From positions 1-53,411 of IMG/VR virus record IMGVR_UViG_3300034121_000706: DNA of 53,411 nt. One strand, given 5' to 3'. Shown in pieces: positions 38,012 to 46,250 of the stretch (the stretch's first letter is position 1; each line of letters opens with the position of its first letter). Under the pieces are notes generated by a model. It saw only the letters and a list, made by a program, of their open reading frames with translations, had not been told where the DNA came from and ran no database searches. The position numbers and the translations under genes are program-made. The stretch comes from a virus.

Positions 38012-39360
38012 AATTTCAGTTTACTTATTATCTGTGCCAATACGTTTACCACAATCGAATTACCTGCCTGTTTGTATGCCTGACTGTTGCTGACAACCGA
38101 GAAATCGAATGTATCGGGAAAATCCATCAAGCGGAAACATTCTCTTGGTGTTAACTTTCTAATCCTTTTACTACTCTCCACCGCATTCGTATCACCTGTA
38201 TCTAAACAGTACGTGATTCCATCTGTCCAGGACAGATGCCCTGTACCGCCTTTACCTGTCGTACTTGAACGTGGCATCATGTTGTGGACTACAATATCTT
38301 CAACCTCATACAATCCTGTCTTTGCACCCAATCCACCACCTTCTGATTTTATTGTACAAGCAATACCATTATCATCGTATATTCTGCCTGCATCAGAATT
38401 GTTTTCATACAAACTACCAACCTGTGTTAGCTGCGGGATTGCTTGTACTTCTATCTGTTTTGGTTGCTTATAGTCAGTTGCAGTTAAGCAATTCATTAAT
38501 TTACTGTTCTCGCTAAACACCAAACCTCTCTCACCGCCTTTTTCTAAATCACCGACTATATCGTAATCCTGATTCAACTTCAAAATATTATCACTAATAT
38601 CTAATGAAGATGAAGATGAAGTAATCGCACCCGCAACACCTTCCTCATCCTTAAAGTTTATCTTACCTGCATTAAAGTTATCAGCACAATTGTTAAAATA
38701 CTCCAACATCTTATCACTTAAATAATACTTTTCATCCACTTCACTTTCCAAAACATCTTTCAACCTTTTAGTCAACGGTATCTCTTTTGGAAAACTAAAC
38801 ACATTATCTGCATCATCACGAATACCTATAATAAACACCCTCTCCCGATTCTGCGGTACACCAAAGTCTTTTGCATTCAGAACCTTCCAGTACACATGAT
38901 ACGGTACTGCACCATCATACGGAAAAACAATAGGCATACCATTAACCGATTTACCACCCAAGAGATGCAACCACTCACTAAAAGTTTTACCACCATCATC
39001 ACTCAATAAGCCTTTTACATTCTCGAATATGAAATAACGTGGCTTGTTCTTAACTATAAACTCATGTGAATTGAAAAACAAAATACCTCGCTTATCATCC
39101 TTACCTAACCGCTTACCGGCTAAACTGAAACTCTGACAAGGAGGACTCGTCATATAAATATCCAAACTATCGCCAGGTATCTCCCTCTCATAAACATCAC
39201 TCGGATAATAGTCAGGCTCACCGTAGTTGTGTATATAAGTCAATCTTGCATACTTATCCTTATCACAGGCAAAAACAGTCTTATGTTTTATACCCAATCG
39301 CATCAACGACTGCTCAAATGCACCTACTCCGCTAAAATCAGAACCTACTCTTATACTCAT
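38008..39360 (-). CDS. C5 cytosine-specific DNA methyltransferase
   Basis: The protein has 450 residues, with all ordered m5C motifs. Motif I is DFSGVGAFEQ (SAM binding). Motif IV is SPPCQSF with the catalytic Cys75. Motif VI is FENVKGL. Motif VIII is PQNRERVFIIGIR. Motif IX has RKLTPRECFRLMDFP and motif X has YKQAGNS. Between VIII and IX, a 200-residue target-recognition region determines site choice, which cannot be read. No restriction partner is seen, so it is probably an orphan enzyme that protects phage DNA. It overlaps both neighbours by 4 bp. Confidence 0.95.
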   Translation of the reverse strand: MSIRVGSDFSGVGAFEQSLMRLGIKHKTVFACDKDKYARLTYIHNYGEPDYYPSDVYEREIPGDSLDIYMTSPPCQSFSLAGKRLGKDDKRGILFFNSHEFIVKNKPRYFIFENVKGLLSDDGGKTFSEWLHLLGGKSVNGMPIVFPYDGAVPYHVYWKVLNAKDFGVPQNRERVFIIGIRDDADNVFSFPKEIPLTKRLKDVLESEVDEKYYLSDKMLEYFNNCADNFNAGKINFKDEEGVAGAITSSSSSLDISDNILKLNQDYDIVGDLEKGGERGLVFSENSKLMNCLTATDYKQPKQIEVQAIPQLTQVGSLYENNSDAGRIYDDNGIACTIKSEGGGLGAKTGLYEVEDIVVHNMMPRSSTTGKGGTGHLSWTDGITYCLDTGDTNAVESSKRIRKLTPRECFRLMDFPDTFDFSVVSNSQAYKQAGNSIVVNVLAQIISKLKL

Positions 39361-39662
39361 ATCTCGCTTTCAATATTATCGGTTACCACATCTCGAAATC
39401 CCAACAACTCCATGTACGGTACAAACACCCCAAACTCGTCAAATAACATATCAGAAATCTGCTTCGCCTTCTTTAAACTATGTATGCCATTACGCTGTAA
39501 TCTGTCAGCCGTTTGCCACTCATATCCGAACCCTTTTTTACGCATAGCACCACATACCATTGATGTCGTAATACCGCCTGAAAACCTCTCTATTACAGCC
39601 GTATGGTGATTTAAACACCAGTCGTACTTTGTAGGGTAATCCTTTCTTCTCCTTATTGCCAT
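39357..39662 (-). CDS. Small DNA-binding-like protein, first of the leftward operon
   Basis: The protein has 101 residues, is basic at the start (MAIRRRKDYP) and mixed beyond. TTSMVCGAMRKKGFGYEWQTADRLQRNG is helical, with an HTH-like look, but no motif is decisive. A perfect -7 element at 39708-39715 and about 46 nt of leader upstream mark it as the first gene of the leftward block. It overlaps the methyltransferase start by 4 bp. Confidence 0.5.
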   Translation of the reverse strand: MAIRRRKDYPTKYDWCLNHHTAVIERFSGGITTSMVCGAMRKKGFGYEWQTADRLQRNGIHSLKKAKQISDMLFDEFGVFVPYMELLGFRDVVTDNIESEI

Positions 39663-39707
39663 CTTATTATAATGTAGTTTTGCCGTTATAACTATTGTAT
39701 CACATTA

Positions 39708-39715
39708 CAAACATA
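39708..39715 (-). promoter_or_regulatory. Leftward promoter -7 element
   Basis: On the minus strand the sequence is TATGTTTG, a perfect TAnnTTTG. No clear TTG lies at the usual distance upstream. It sits 46 nt before the 39662 start codon. Confidence 0.5.
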
Positions 39716-40263
39716 CACCACTTTATCATAATATTACATAATTACCACATCTTACATTTCCACATTTCACGGTAATCATTAAAGTATTTTTTGTAACCAT
39801 TTACAGTGAGGTATTACCAGTGTTGGTATGGTATATGTGCGTGTGTTGTGGGTTGGAATAGAATAGAATAGGGGTGCGCACATCGGAAAGAAACTACCCC
39901 CATACTTAACAAGGGGTGGGGTGCTAAAGGATGCTTAAATAAATGATTTTCAGGCTCTACTTAACATAATGTAAATTATAAGACAATATTATGCAGTCCT
40001 TTGTTTTGCTATTATATACTGATAAAAAGAAATTTAGAAAGGAAATAGAACTAAAAAAGAATATCGGTTAGCTCCTCTCCTACCCTACTGCTATATATAT
40101 GAGTGCTATCTGTACGCTGTTTCCTTAAAGTATCTGTATATATATGCGTATTGCTTTTAAATATCGCCTGTATTTCGTCTTCGTTTGTGTTTTGTTCCTG
40201 GTGTTTGGTGGTTGTTCGCTTAATATTGTGCCGGTTAACTTACTGCGGATTGTGTATTATGTG

Positions 40264-40291
40264 TTGAGATTTAAAAAAATGATTATCTTTG
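40264..40291 (+). promoter_or_regulatory. Bacteroidota-type rightward promoter
   Basis: TTG (40264-40266), 17 nt, TATCTTTG (40284-40291) matches the -33/-7 consensus of the Bacteroidota housekeeping sigma factor. The expected start near 40298 leaves a leader of about 55 nt to the HTH gene at 40355. An overlapping 66-codon frame is therefore likely not a gene. Confidence 0.65.
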
Positions 40292-40354
40292 CGCTGTGGC
40301 TTCATATCCTTTTCAAGTTCACAATATTTATGCACATAAGGTAAAAGATATAAA

Positions 40355-40642
40355 ATGGCTCAAAGGATTAGAAATAATAGTTTAGCTAATTACCTGTATA
40401 ATGATTGCCGGATTATATTACTACATATTATTGGCAGTGATTATAAAAAGTTTGCAGATAATCACGGTATTAATGTTCAATCGGTTCAAAACTTCATTAA
40501 ATGGAATTATTCAGATTATGTACTGCATACATCAGATAAAGTGTATAGATATTTAAGCATAGAAAATTGTATTAAGATTCTAGAGTTATCCGGTTATGAA
40601 ATACGGTTAAGTTTAGTATTAAAAAATGATGTTGAAATTTAG
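40355..40642 (+). CDS. Small HTH regulator candidate
   Basis: The protein has 95 residues. KKFADNHGINVQSVQNFIKW (34-53) reads as an HTH with a typical N-x-x-S-V recognition helix. It is the first gene after the divergent switch and has its own promoter, both typical of a Cro-like or early regulator. The tail (IRLSLVLKNDVEI) is beta-like. Its targets may be the GTTAC repeats downstream. Confidence 0.55.
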   Translation: MAQRIRNNSLANYLYNDCRIILLHIIGSDYKKFADNHGINVQSVQNFIKWNYSDYVLHTSDKVYRYLSIENCIKILELSGYEIRLSLVLKNDVEI

Positions 40643-41189
40643 CGTATTTTTTACCTGTTTTAATGGTGTTATTTTCAATGATTTTTTAAGGTGTTAAAAT
40701 GGTATGTTTTAGGCTAAATAATGGCTAAAATGCATGTTTATGTTATTTTGTAACTGTTGTATGTTACTGTAATAGGCTTAATTATTGTTTTAAACTATCA
40801 AATTTCAATTATTTTATCTTTTTGGTGTATTGATACCACTTTTAATAAATAATGGCTTAAATATGGTTTAAATCAATTTTAGTTTTTAGATTTTTGTATT
40901 TCTGAAAGAAATATTTTAGTGTTATTGTTACTGTTACTCTTAAGCTTGTTACAATGTCTGTTGCATAATCTGTGACAATGTATGTTACAGAGATAAGTTT
41001 TATTGATTATCAGCTATTTGTGTAAAAAATGTGTATGTTTTTATTTTAGAGTTGAAAAAATAATATTTCAAAAGTTTTTCAAAATTATTTCAAAAACTTG
41101 CAAAAAAGTGGTAAAAATGGGCAATAAATATAGATTTTAATAATGTTTTAAAAATAGGCTGTTTTTAGTGGTTTATTTTGGTGGTTTTT
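40643..41189. other. AT-rich spacer with GTTAC repeats (547 bp)
   Basis: No gene is convincing. The spacer holds GTAAC-N8-GTTAC (40750-40767), two 24-bp imperfect direct repeats (40945-40992), and T/A-rich stretches with repeated TTTCAAAA near 41066-41100. Together with the RepL-like gene it is one of two candidate origin segments. Confidence 0.5.
40945..40992. repeat. 24-bp imperfect tandem repeat with dyad
   Basis: Two 24-bp units have the shared core GT[T/G]ACAATGT[C/A]TGTT[G/A]CA. The second unit also contains an inverted repeat, TCTGTGAC-N7-GTTACAGA (40969-40991), with 7 of 8 pairs. It may bind an initiator or regulator. Confidence 0.55.
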
Positions 41190-41546
41190 TTACCTGCCAT
41201 TTTTCAGATAATTTTTACTAATTAAATAGATATTTTGATAGTCTGTTTTTTGTATTATTTCATGCTGAATTAATGCATTGATTGATTTATAAAATACAGA
41301 CTTTTTGAGTCCTGTTTTTTCCTGGTTAATTACAATTTTACTTTTATTGATGCCAATATTTTTACAGATATATTGTATTAGTATTATTTCAGATGTAGTT
41401 AATAAATGTAATTTATCTATTAATGGAATAAAGAATTTTATAAATTTATCATTGCTGCCAGTGAATTGCTTTTTAGTTTTTAGCAGCATCATGTATTCAC
41501 CCGTTGAAGGATCAACAACCGGAATATTTATTTTAATTTGTTTCAC
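41190..41546 (-). CDS. RepL-like winged-helix replication protein candidate
   Basis: The protein has 118 residues. The C-terminal half (LTTSEIILIQYICKN..., then KIVINQEKTGLKKSVFYKSINALIQHEII, then NIYLISKNYLKNG) follows the RepL/plasmid-initiator winged-helix layout, in which the recognition helix sits in the KKSVFYKSI region and the wing ends with a Y-x-(I/L)-N-P-like strand. The N-terminus is a short beta segment (IKINIPVVDPSTGEYM). It is the only minus-strand gene in this region. Its upstream region holds tandem palindromes and AT-rich iterons. Assignment is by eye; other winged-helix regulators are possible. Confidence 0.55.
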   Translation of the reverse strand: MKQIKINIPVVDPSTGEYMMLLKTKKQFTGSNDKFIKFFIPLIDKLHLLTTSEIILIQYICKNIGINKSKIVINQEKTGLKKSVFYKSINALIQHEIIQKTDYQNIYLISKNYLKNGR

Positions 41547-41594
41547 TCTCTTTATATACTACTAAGAAGGAAATGTTAAAACAGTCGTAAAAAG

Positions 41595-41633
41595 TCCACG
41601 TTTTGTGGAAATTAGTCCACGCCGTGTGGACTA
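41595..41633. repeat. Two palindromes spaced 21 bp
   Basis: TCCAC-GTTTT-GTGGA and TAGTCCAC-GCCGT-GTGGACTA have centres about 21 bp apart, i.e. on the same DNA face. They lie 49 bp upstream of the RepL-like start and look like an operator or initiator-binding pair. Confidence 0.65.
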
Positions 41634-42012
41634 TCATAATAATATTATTAATGTGTTTATACACTCATTTATGTTAAATATTTCACCTTATAAGATGTGG
41701 CGCAAGTTGTCGGATAACTTAAACACACCTTATAAGGCTACTATATTTATATTATTTCTATTGGTTGAAATGTTCCGACATTCAACGCTATTATACAAAT
41801 ATACAATATAAACTGCCAGACTAAACAACATTTATGTACTTAGTATTTAGCTAAAATATACCTATTTTAATACATTAGATTATTTCTATATGTTAAATAT
41901 TACACTGCTTACATATTAAAATAAATACGGGTTAATCAATGTTTATTGATAGTTTAGTGTATATTGATATACTTGTTAATCAATCTAATATGTTAAATAT
42001 TCAATGTGCCTA

Positions 42013-42043
42013 TTGATAAATTGATTTATTATGCCTTACTTTG
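42013..42043 (+). promoter_or_regulatory. Candidate rightward promoter
   Basis: TTG (42013-42015), 20 nt, TTACTTTG (42036-42043) differs from the Bacteroidota consensus at one -7 position. It would start transcription about 27 nt before the 42077 gene. Confidence 0.4.
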
Positions 42044-42076
42044 TATCACATTAACAAACCGACTAAAAACAAGATT

Positions 42077-42232
42077 ATGAAAACAGTAATTAAAAAACCG
42101 AGAAAATTAACCAAACAGCTATTTGCATCTATTTATGATAGCGCACGAAAATTAAGAAGAACCGATCCAATACAGTTTGAAGTACTATACAACGACTGGA
42201 AAAGATTAAGACAAGGCATGATATACAGATAA
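42077..42232 (+). CDS. Small basic protein
   Basis: The start is ATG at 42077 rather than an upstream TTG that lies in the promoter. The protein has 51 residues, is strongly basic and helical (KKPRKLTKQLFASIYDSARKLRR), with a C-terminal YNDWKRLRQGM. A nucleic-acid-binding role is plausible but not shown. Confidence 0.5.
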   Translation: MKTVIKKPRKLTKQLFASIYDSARKLRRTDPIQFEVLYNDWKRLRQGMIYR

Positions 42233-42246
42233 TCTAAAACAAAAAA

Positions 42247-42268
42247 GCGCACACCGGCAAGTGTACGC
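42247..42268 (+). terminator. Near-perfect hairpin
   Basis: GCGCACAC, loop CGGCAA, GTGTACGC pairs at 7 of 8 positions between the 51-aa gene and the 224-aa gene. There is no T-run on the plus strand, so it may be a leader or attenuator. Confidence 0.35.
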
Positions 42269-42309
42269 AATAATTAACCTTAACCTTTCACAATTTAAAA
42301 TTAAATCTT

Positions 42310-42984
42310 ATGACAAATTTAGCACAAAACACAGAAACAAACAACAGCACAGTATTAGAACAAACACAATCTTGTTATAATCCTTACTTTGTAACACTAT
42401 CAGGAAAACAAAAGAAGGTTGATAGTATTAAATTTTACGACCACACAACAGGCGAAGTATTATTTTCACAAAATTGGTTTACAGACAGTCAATACGGCAG
42501 TAATAATGAAACGCCTAAAATTATATTCCCTTTTACATTTATACGCAAAACAGAAAAAGACTTAAACAGCGTAAAACCATTTTACAAAAAATTTCAGGAT
42601 CAATTTAATCTTAAATCTGATTTACATTCAGTGGTATTGTTTATACCAGTTAGTATGTTAGACAATTTTAAGGTTAAAAAAGATGTATTTCAGTTTGAAA
42701 CGGAAACAGATACTAATTATCGAGATTATTTTTACTTTGATGTTGTATGCGTTAAAGAACTATATAAAATTGACAAAGAAAACGACAAGCTAATATACTA
42801 CAATAGTGAAGAATTTAAACAAACATTAACCGGAAAAGGACACTATAAGAAAGTATTAAAACCATTAGGCGAAAAAGTGGAAATGATAGTAAACGCATTC
42901 AAAAGCGCAGGTATTGAAAATGCCGGAAGATACGAGATTGAAAAAATGTTAACAGTTTGTAACATTGAATTAATAAACTCTTAA
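42310..42984 (+). CDS. Hypothetical early protein
   Basis: The protein has 224 residues. The N-terminal 25 are Asn/Thr-rich and look disordered. The rest is a mixed fold (SGKQKKVDSIKFYDHTTGE; KKFQDQFNLKSDL), ending in a helix (VEMIVNAFKSAGIENAGRYEIEKM). No family was recognised. It lies after a hairpin and leads a run of small plus-strand genes. Confidence 0.5.
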   Translation: MTNLAQNTETNNSTVLEQTQSCYNPYFVTLSGKQKKVDSIKFYDHTTGEVLFSQNWFTDSQYGSNNETPKIIFPFTFIRKTEKDLNSVKPFYKKFQDQFNLKSDLHSVVLFIPVSMLDNFKVKKDVFQFETETDTNYRDYFYFDVVCVKELYKIDKENDKLIYYNSEEFKQTLTGKGHYKKVLKPLGEKVEMIVNAFKSAGIENAGRYEIEKMLTVCNIELINS

Positions 42985-42995
42985 AACCTACAAAA

Positions 42996-43223
42996 ATGAA
43001 AACTTACATAATAAGTAAAGACGGAGAAGTAAAAGCGGAACTGAACAACCAGGAAAGCGATATAAACGTGATAGGCAAAATGCAAAAATTACAAAGCCAA
43101 TCAACACATTGGGCGATAAAATACGAAGGTTGGAAAGTTGCGGAGATAGACGAAGAAACCGGAATTAAAAGCCAGTGGATAACAAAAGGAGATTTTTTAA
43201 TTATTTCAGAACCTATTAAATAA
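42996..43223 (+). CDS. Small hypothetical early protein
   Basis: The protein has 75 residues, beta-like (MKTYIISKDGEVKAELNN; WAIKYEGWKVAEIDEETG). It lies 11 nt after the 224-aa gene and 7 nt before the next. No motif or family is recognised. Confidence 0.5.
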   Translation: MKTYIISKDGEVKAELNNQESDINVIGKMQKLQSQSTHWAIKYEGWKVAEIDEETGIKSQWITKGDFLIISEPIK

Positions 43224-43230
43224 AAAGACA

Positions 43231-43482
43231 ATGAAAAAGCAAAATAAATACACCTACTTAAATGTAATTCAGCAAAATTATGGACAAGGTTGGGAAGATG
43301 TAAGCGAGTACGAAGCAAACAGCCAGTTTATTAACCTCGAAAAATCCGGAGTATTTTACGAAGATAAGAAAGGAAGAAAACGGGAATATTGGCTAACTAC
43401 CCACGATCTGAAAGAATACAGATTAACAGGTTATCCGACAAGGATAATAAACCGCAAAGAATTAAACAAAGCTATAATTTAA
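43231..43482 (+). CDS. Small hypothetical early protein
   Basis: The protein has 83 residues and is basic, with the pattern YLNVIQQNYGQGWEDVSEYE followed by YEDKKGRKREYWLTTHDLKEYR. The QxNYGxGWEDxS segment recurs in small Bacteroidota phage proteins of unknown role, as far as I can recall. It is in a tight cotranscribed run. Confidence 0.5.
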   Translation: MKKQNKYTYLNVIQQNYGQGWEDVSEYEANSQFINLEKSGVFYEDKKGRKREYWLTTHDLKEYRLTGYPTRIINRKELNKAII

Positions 43483-43501
43483 CCAAACTAAAAACAGTAC
43501 A

Positions 43502-44128
43502 ATGAAAACAATAACAATAAATCTATACAAGTTCAACGAACTTTCAGAAAAAGCAAAACAAACAGCAATTAATGATTATAGAAACGAACAAGACAACTAC
43601 ATTTATTATGATGAAATAATAGAAACCGTTAAAAAGTTAATTGATTTATTCAACCTTAAAACCGGAAACAGATACACAGATATAAGATGCAGCCATATAG
43701 ACGACACTATTTTAGAATTATCAGGAGTAAGACTTTATAAATATATTATGAATAATTACGGCAAGGAATTATTTACACCTAAGTTTAAAAAATGTATTGA
43801 CAGAGAAGTAAAAAGTAAATCATATATCTGTAAGGTTGACACTAATTGGAAAGGAGAAAAATACACGATGTTATATTATAAACACAAAACAGATAACAGT
43901 TGTGTATTAACAGGAGTGTGTTACGATGATGATATTTTAAAACCAGTGTACGACTTTTTAAGCAAACCTGATAAAAATACAACCTTTGAAGATTTAATCA
44001 GTGAAATTGAAAGCGCAATTAAAAAGACTTTTGATAATACCGAACAATGGCTAAATTCCGATGAATTTATAACGGAAGAAATAGAGAACAACGGATACGA
44101 CTTTACAGAAAACGGAAAAGTAGCCTAA
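43502..44128 (+). CDS. Hypothetical phage protein (YKFxELSxxAKQ family)
   Basis: The protein has 208 residues. The opening YKFNELSEKAKQTAINDYR and the ending EIENNGYDFTENGK match a phage protein family I recall without a solid function. The centre is helical with a Tyr/Asp-rich stretch. It is followed after 1 nt by the 64-aa gene. Confidence 0.55.
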   Translation: MKTITINLYKFNELSEKAKQTAINDYRNEQDNYIYYDEIIETVKKLIDLFNLKTGNRYTDIRCSHIDDTILELSGVRLYKYIMNNYGKELFTPKFKKCIDREVKSKSYICKVDTNWKGEKYTMLYYKHKTDNSCVLTGVCYDDDILKPVYDFLSKPDKNTTFEDLISEIESAIKKTFDNTEQWLNSDEFITEEIENNGYDFTENGKVA

Positions 44129-44129
44129 T

Positions 44130-44324
44130 ATGATAATCAAAACAATGAAATCCGCAGACCTCTTTGAAATCGACAAAGTGCAAATTTTCGACAGATTGAC
44201 AGGTAACTATATTTGTACAATGACATTAACAGACAGCGCCGGAGATTTACGCAACATTGCAGACTACCAACCGGAAATTAAGACAAAGGAAAGCGAAAAC
44301 CCGAAACAAACTAAATTATTTTAA
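44130..44324 (+). CDS. Small hypothetical protein
   Basis: The protein has 64 residues. A start at Met6 (44145) is equally plausible. The N-terminus is beta-like (DLFEIDKVQIFDRLTGNYICTM) and the C-terminus is polar. No function is indicated. Confidence 0.45.
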   Translation: MIIKTMKSADLFEIDKVQIFDRLTGNYICTMTLTDSAGDLRNIADYQPEIKTKESENPKQTKLF

Positions 44325-44342
44325 ACACTTAAAAAATATATC

Positions 44343-44633
44343 ATGCAGCTAATAATAACACGAAAGGCAAACGCAATAATAAAGAACCTAAACACGAATG
44401 AAAAAACTATGTACGAATATATAGTGGAATTAATTAAACAAGACAACGACCATATCCAAAAATGCGAAACGGAAAAGTATTTCCACGATGATAAAGAACA
44501 TTTTAATAAAGCAATAAGCCACCAGTTAAATTTGTCATTCAGGGCAAAGTATATAATACAAATTTTAGGACTTTATTTATACGATGATATAGAAACAAAA
44601 ACCATAACAGTAAAAGCAAGAAACGATAATTAA
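44343..44633 (+). CDS. Small hypothetical helical protein
   Basis: The protein has 96 residues and is helical (KTMYEYIVELIKQDNDHIQKC; HQLNLSFRAKYIIQIL). No family is recognised. Confidence 0.5.
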   Translation: MQLIITRKANAIIKNLNTNEKTMYEYIVELIKQDNDHIQKCETEKYFHDDKEHFNKAISHQLNLSFRAKYIIQILGLYLYDDIETKTITVKARNDN

Positions 44634-44702
44634 CCACCAAAACGAATTAACTAAACAACATAAACGAATATTAAATAATCAACCAATTTTAAAAACAATT
44701 TT

Positions 44703-44930
44703 ATGGCAAATTTAACCAAGTCAGAACGACACAACCGGATGTTAAATAAAACATTCAACCACTACAAAAACCACCAAAATAATTTACCACCTTGTCAGCT
44801 ATACGGCAGATTTTTAGAAATTGCAAAAGAAAAGCTAAATATTACAATAGATGAAGCGAGAAAACAATATGGACAGTACACAGTGCAGCAGTGGGAAATA
44901 TTATTAAAATTAGGTTGGAATAAATCTTAA
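44703..44930 (+). CDS. Small basic protein
   Basis: The protein has 75 residues, basic and His/Asn-rich (ERHNRMLNKTFNHYKNHQNN), with a helical tail (RKQYGQYTVQQWEILLKLGW). It could contact nucleic acid; no family is recognised. Confidence 0.5.
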   Translation: MANLTKSERHNRMLNKTFNHYKNHQNNLPPCQLYGRFLEIAKEKLNITIDEARKQYGQYTVQQWEILLKLGWNKS

Positions 44931-44942
44931 ACGGATCAAACT

Positions 44943-45004
44943 TCCACTAAACAGCAAGGTATTACCGGCAATTAATCAATTTTAAAACTAAAAATAATAA
45001 TTTT
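44943..45004 (+). repeat. Degenerate copy of the early leader repeat (D)
   Basis: TCCACTAAACAGCAAGG is followed by an AT-rich tail before ATG at 45005. It matches the better copies before 45319 and 46251 at the TCCACTAA..GCAAGG segment. Confidence 0.5.
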
Positions 45005-45256
45005 ATGAAAGTATTAATAAACACAATTTTCAGGGTAAATGTAGACGGAGAATTTAATTATATGTCTGTTAGAGAAATTGAACTATCAGGACTGAACACC
45101 GTACAACATAAAAGTAACGGATATTCACACGACTGGACAGAAATAGTGAAATTCTGCCCTGAAAGAGATACAGATTTAGAAATAAAGAACACAGTATATT
45201 TAACCAAACGACCAACCGGCAGAGTGCAGGGAAGTAGCACCGTATCATTTAGCTAA
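45005..45256 (+). CDS. Small hypothetical protein
   Basis: The protein has 83 residues, beta-like (VREIELSGLNTVQHK; TVYLTKRPTGRVQGSS). No family is recognised. The gene has a leader repeat directly upstream. Confidence 0.5.
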   Translation: MKVLINTIFRVNVDGEFNYMSVREIELSGLNTVQHKSNGYSHDWTEIVKFCPERDTDLEIKNTVYLTKRPTGRVQGSSTVSFS

Positions 45257-45260
45257 TCTT

Positions 45261-45318
45261 AAACCTCCACTAATCCGCAAGGCAGTAACAGAATTTTTAA
45301 CAAACTAAATTTAAGAAA
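45261..45318 (+). repeat. Early leader repeat (A)
   Basis: AAACCTCCACTAATCCGCAAGG, then AGTAACAGAATTTTTAACAAAC, directly before ATG at 45319. It has close copies at 46192-46250 (B) and 46757-46803 (C). Confidence 0.75.
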
Positions 45319-45873
45319 ATGAATAACGCAGAAATAAATCTAAAAATGAACACATTAAATTTAAGAGAAATAGCAGAACTAAATGGACTGACTTACGCAG
45401 AATCAACGAGCGGAAATAATGGTTATCCAAGCGGAATTAAAGGCATTATTTTAGGCTTTGAAACATTCGAGGAAGCAGAAGAATTAGCCGAAAAACACGG
45501 ACTAAGTATCGAAACATTTAAGAAAAAAGACGGCTGGCAACTTTGGGAAAGAACCGGAAATAAAGCATACGAACCATTTAAAAATAGTTGTGATGATTAT
45601 GGTGACAATTACAGCCAGTTAGAAAAAATGAGTGAAAAAGTATTTTTTGAATCAGAGGTAAAAGACAGCCTTGAAAATTTCGACAATTTAGAAGATTTAC
45701 AAAATTTCTTATCTAAAAAACAAAATTTATTTGACGAAGTTGAAATTTTGGAAATTGACGAAATAGTAATTACTTGTCAAGGCGAATATTACGAAACTAT
45801 CAAAAAAACAAGCATGATTTTTTCGCACGACACAAAAACAATAGTTATAGGATTAATATACAGAAACCAATAG
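45319..45873 (+). CDS. Hypothetical early protein
   Basis: The protein has 184 residues; Met10 is an alternative start. The segment GYPSGIKGIILGFETFEEAEELAEKHGL, then KKDGWQLWERTG resembles a small family common in Bacteroidota mobile elements. The C-terminal half is acidic (SLENFDNLEDLQNFLSKK). Function is unknown. Confidence 0.5.
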   Translation: MNNAEINLKMNTLNLREIAELNGLTYAESTSGNNGYPSGIKGIILGFETFEEAEELAEKHGLSIETFKKKDGWQLWERTGNKAYEPFKNSCDDYGDNYSQLEKMSEKVFFESEVKDSLENFDNLEDLQNFLSKKQNLFDEVEILEIDEIVITCQGEYYETIKKTSMIFSHDTKTIVIGLIYRNQ

Positions 45874-45934
45874 CAAGAAACGTAAATTAAATATTTATAA
45901 AATTATATTAAATAACCTCTTAAAATTTACAGCA

Positions 45935-46168
45935 ATGAAGAACACAATATACATCAACGCAAAGGAACTGATTAAAAAAGAAGCCAAAACGCTTAAAACA
46001 CAGAACCCAAAAGATAAAGCGTATATAAGATATAATCTTAACAATTTAGCCAATGAATTAATAAAACAATTTAATTGGTATGCGATGAAAGAAATGATAA
46101 CACAGAAAAAAGCTACAACATACGCTTATTGGCTAAGTTCGTACACAGCAAAACAACAACCGAAATAA
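45935..46168 (+). CDS. Small basic helical protein
   Basis: The protein has 77 residues. Lys-rich helices (KELIKKEAKTLKTQNPKDKAY; LANELIKQFNWYAMKEMI) suggest a nucleic-acid or membrane contact. No family is recognised. Confidence 0.45.
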   Translation: MKNTIYINAKELIKKEAKTLKTQNPKDKAYIRYNLNNLANELIKQFNWYAMKEMITQKKATTYAYWLSSYTAKQQPK

Positions 46169-46191
46169 AGCGTAATTAATCAAACCACTTT

Positions 46192-46250
46192 AAACCTCCA
46201 CTAATCCGCAAGGCAGCAAAAGAATTATTAACAAAGTAAAATTTAAAAGT
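46192..46250 (+). repeat. Early leader repeat (B)
   Basis: AAACCTCCACTAATCCGCAAGG is shared exactly with copy A, followed by a similar AT-rich run (GAATTATTAACAAA...) before ATG at 46251. Confidence 0.75.

Larger units (their letters stand above)
39663..40354. other. Divergent intergenic region (692 bp)
   Basis: No convincing gene is present. It contains the leftward -7 element (39708-39715), a perfect 8-bp palindrome GTGCGCAC (39874-39881), a short CCCC/GGGG hairpin near 39895-39925 and the rightward promoter at 40264-40291. This is the switch region between the two divergent transcription units. Confidence 0.6.
41547..42076. other. Repeat-dense candidate origin/operator region (530 bp)
   Basis: No gene. 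It contains two palindromes TCCAC-N5-GTGGA (41595-41633), CACCTTATAAG twice (41684, 41726), a bulged 9-bp hairpin with loop TCCG (41764-41786), ATGTTAAATATT three times (41671, 41890, 41990), TATTGATA three times (41944, 41962, 42011) and TTAATCAAT twice (41932, 41976). Such density is typical of plasmid-like origins. Confidence 0.6.

Noticed and set aside
40144-40344. 66-codon frame with a lipobox-like LVFGGCS
   Set aside because: Its second half is the promoter at 40264-40291; composition and overlap fit a regulatory region better.
41605-41811. Plus-strand frame inside the candidate origin
   Set aside because: It covers the palindrome pair and AT-rich repeats and encodes no recognisable protein.
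40643-42076. CRISPR array
   Set aside because: The repeats are short, degenerate and irregularly spaced, with no conserved spacer length.
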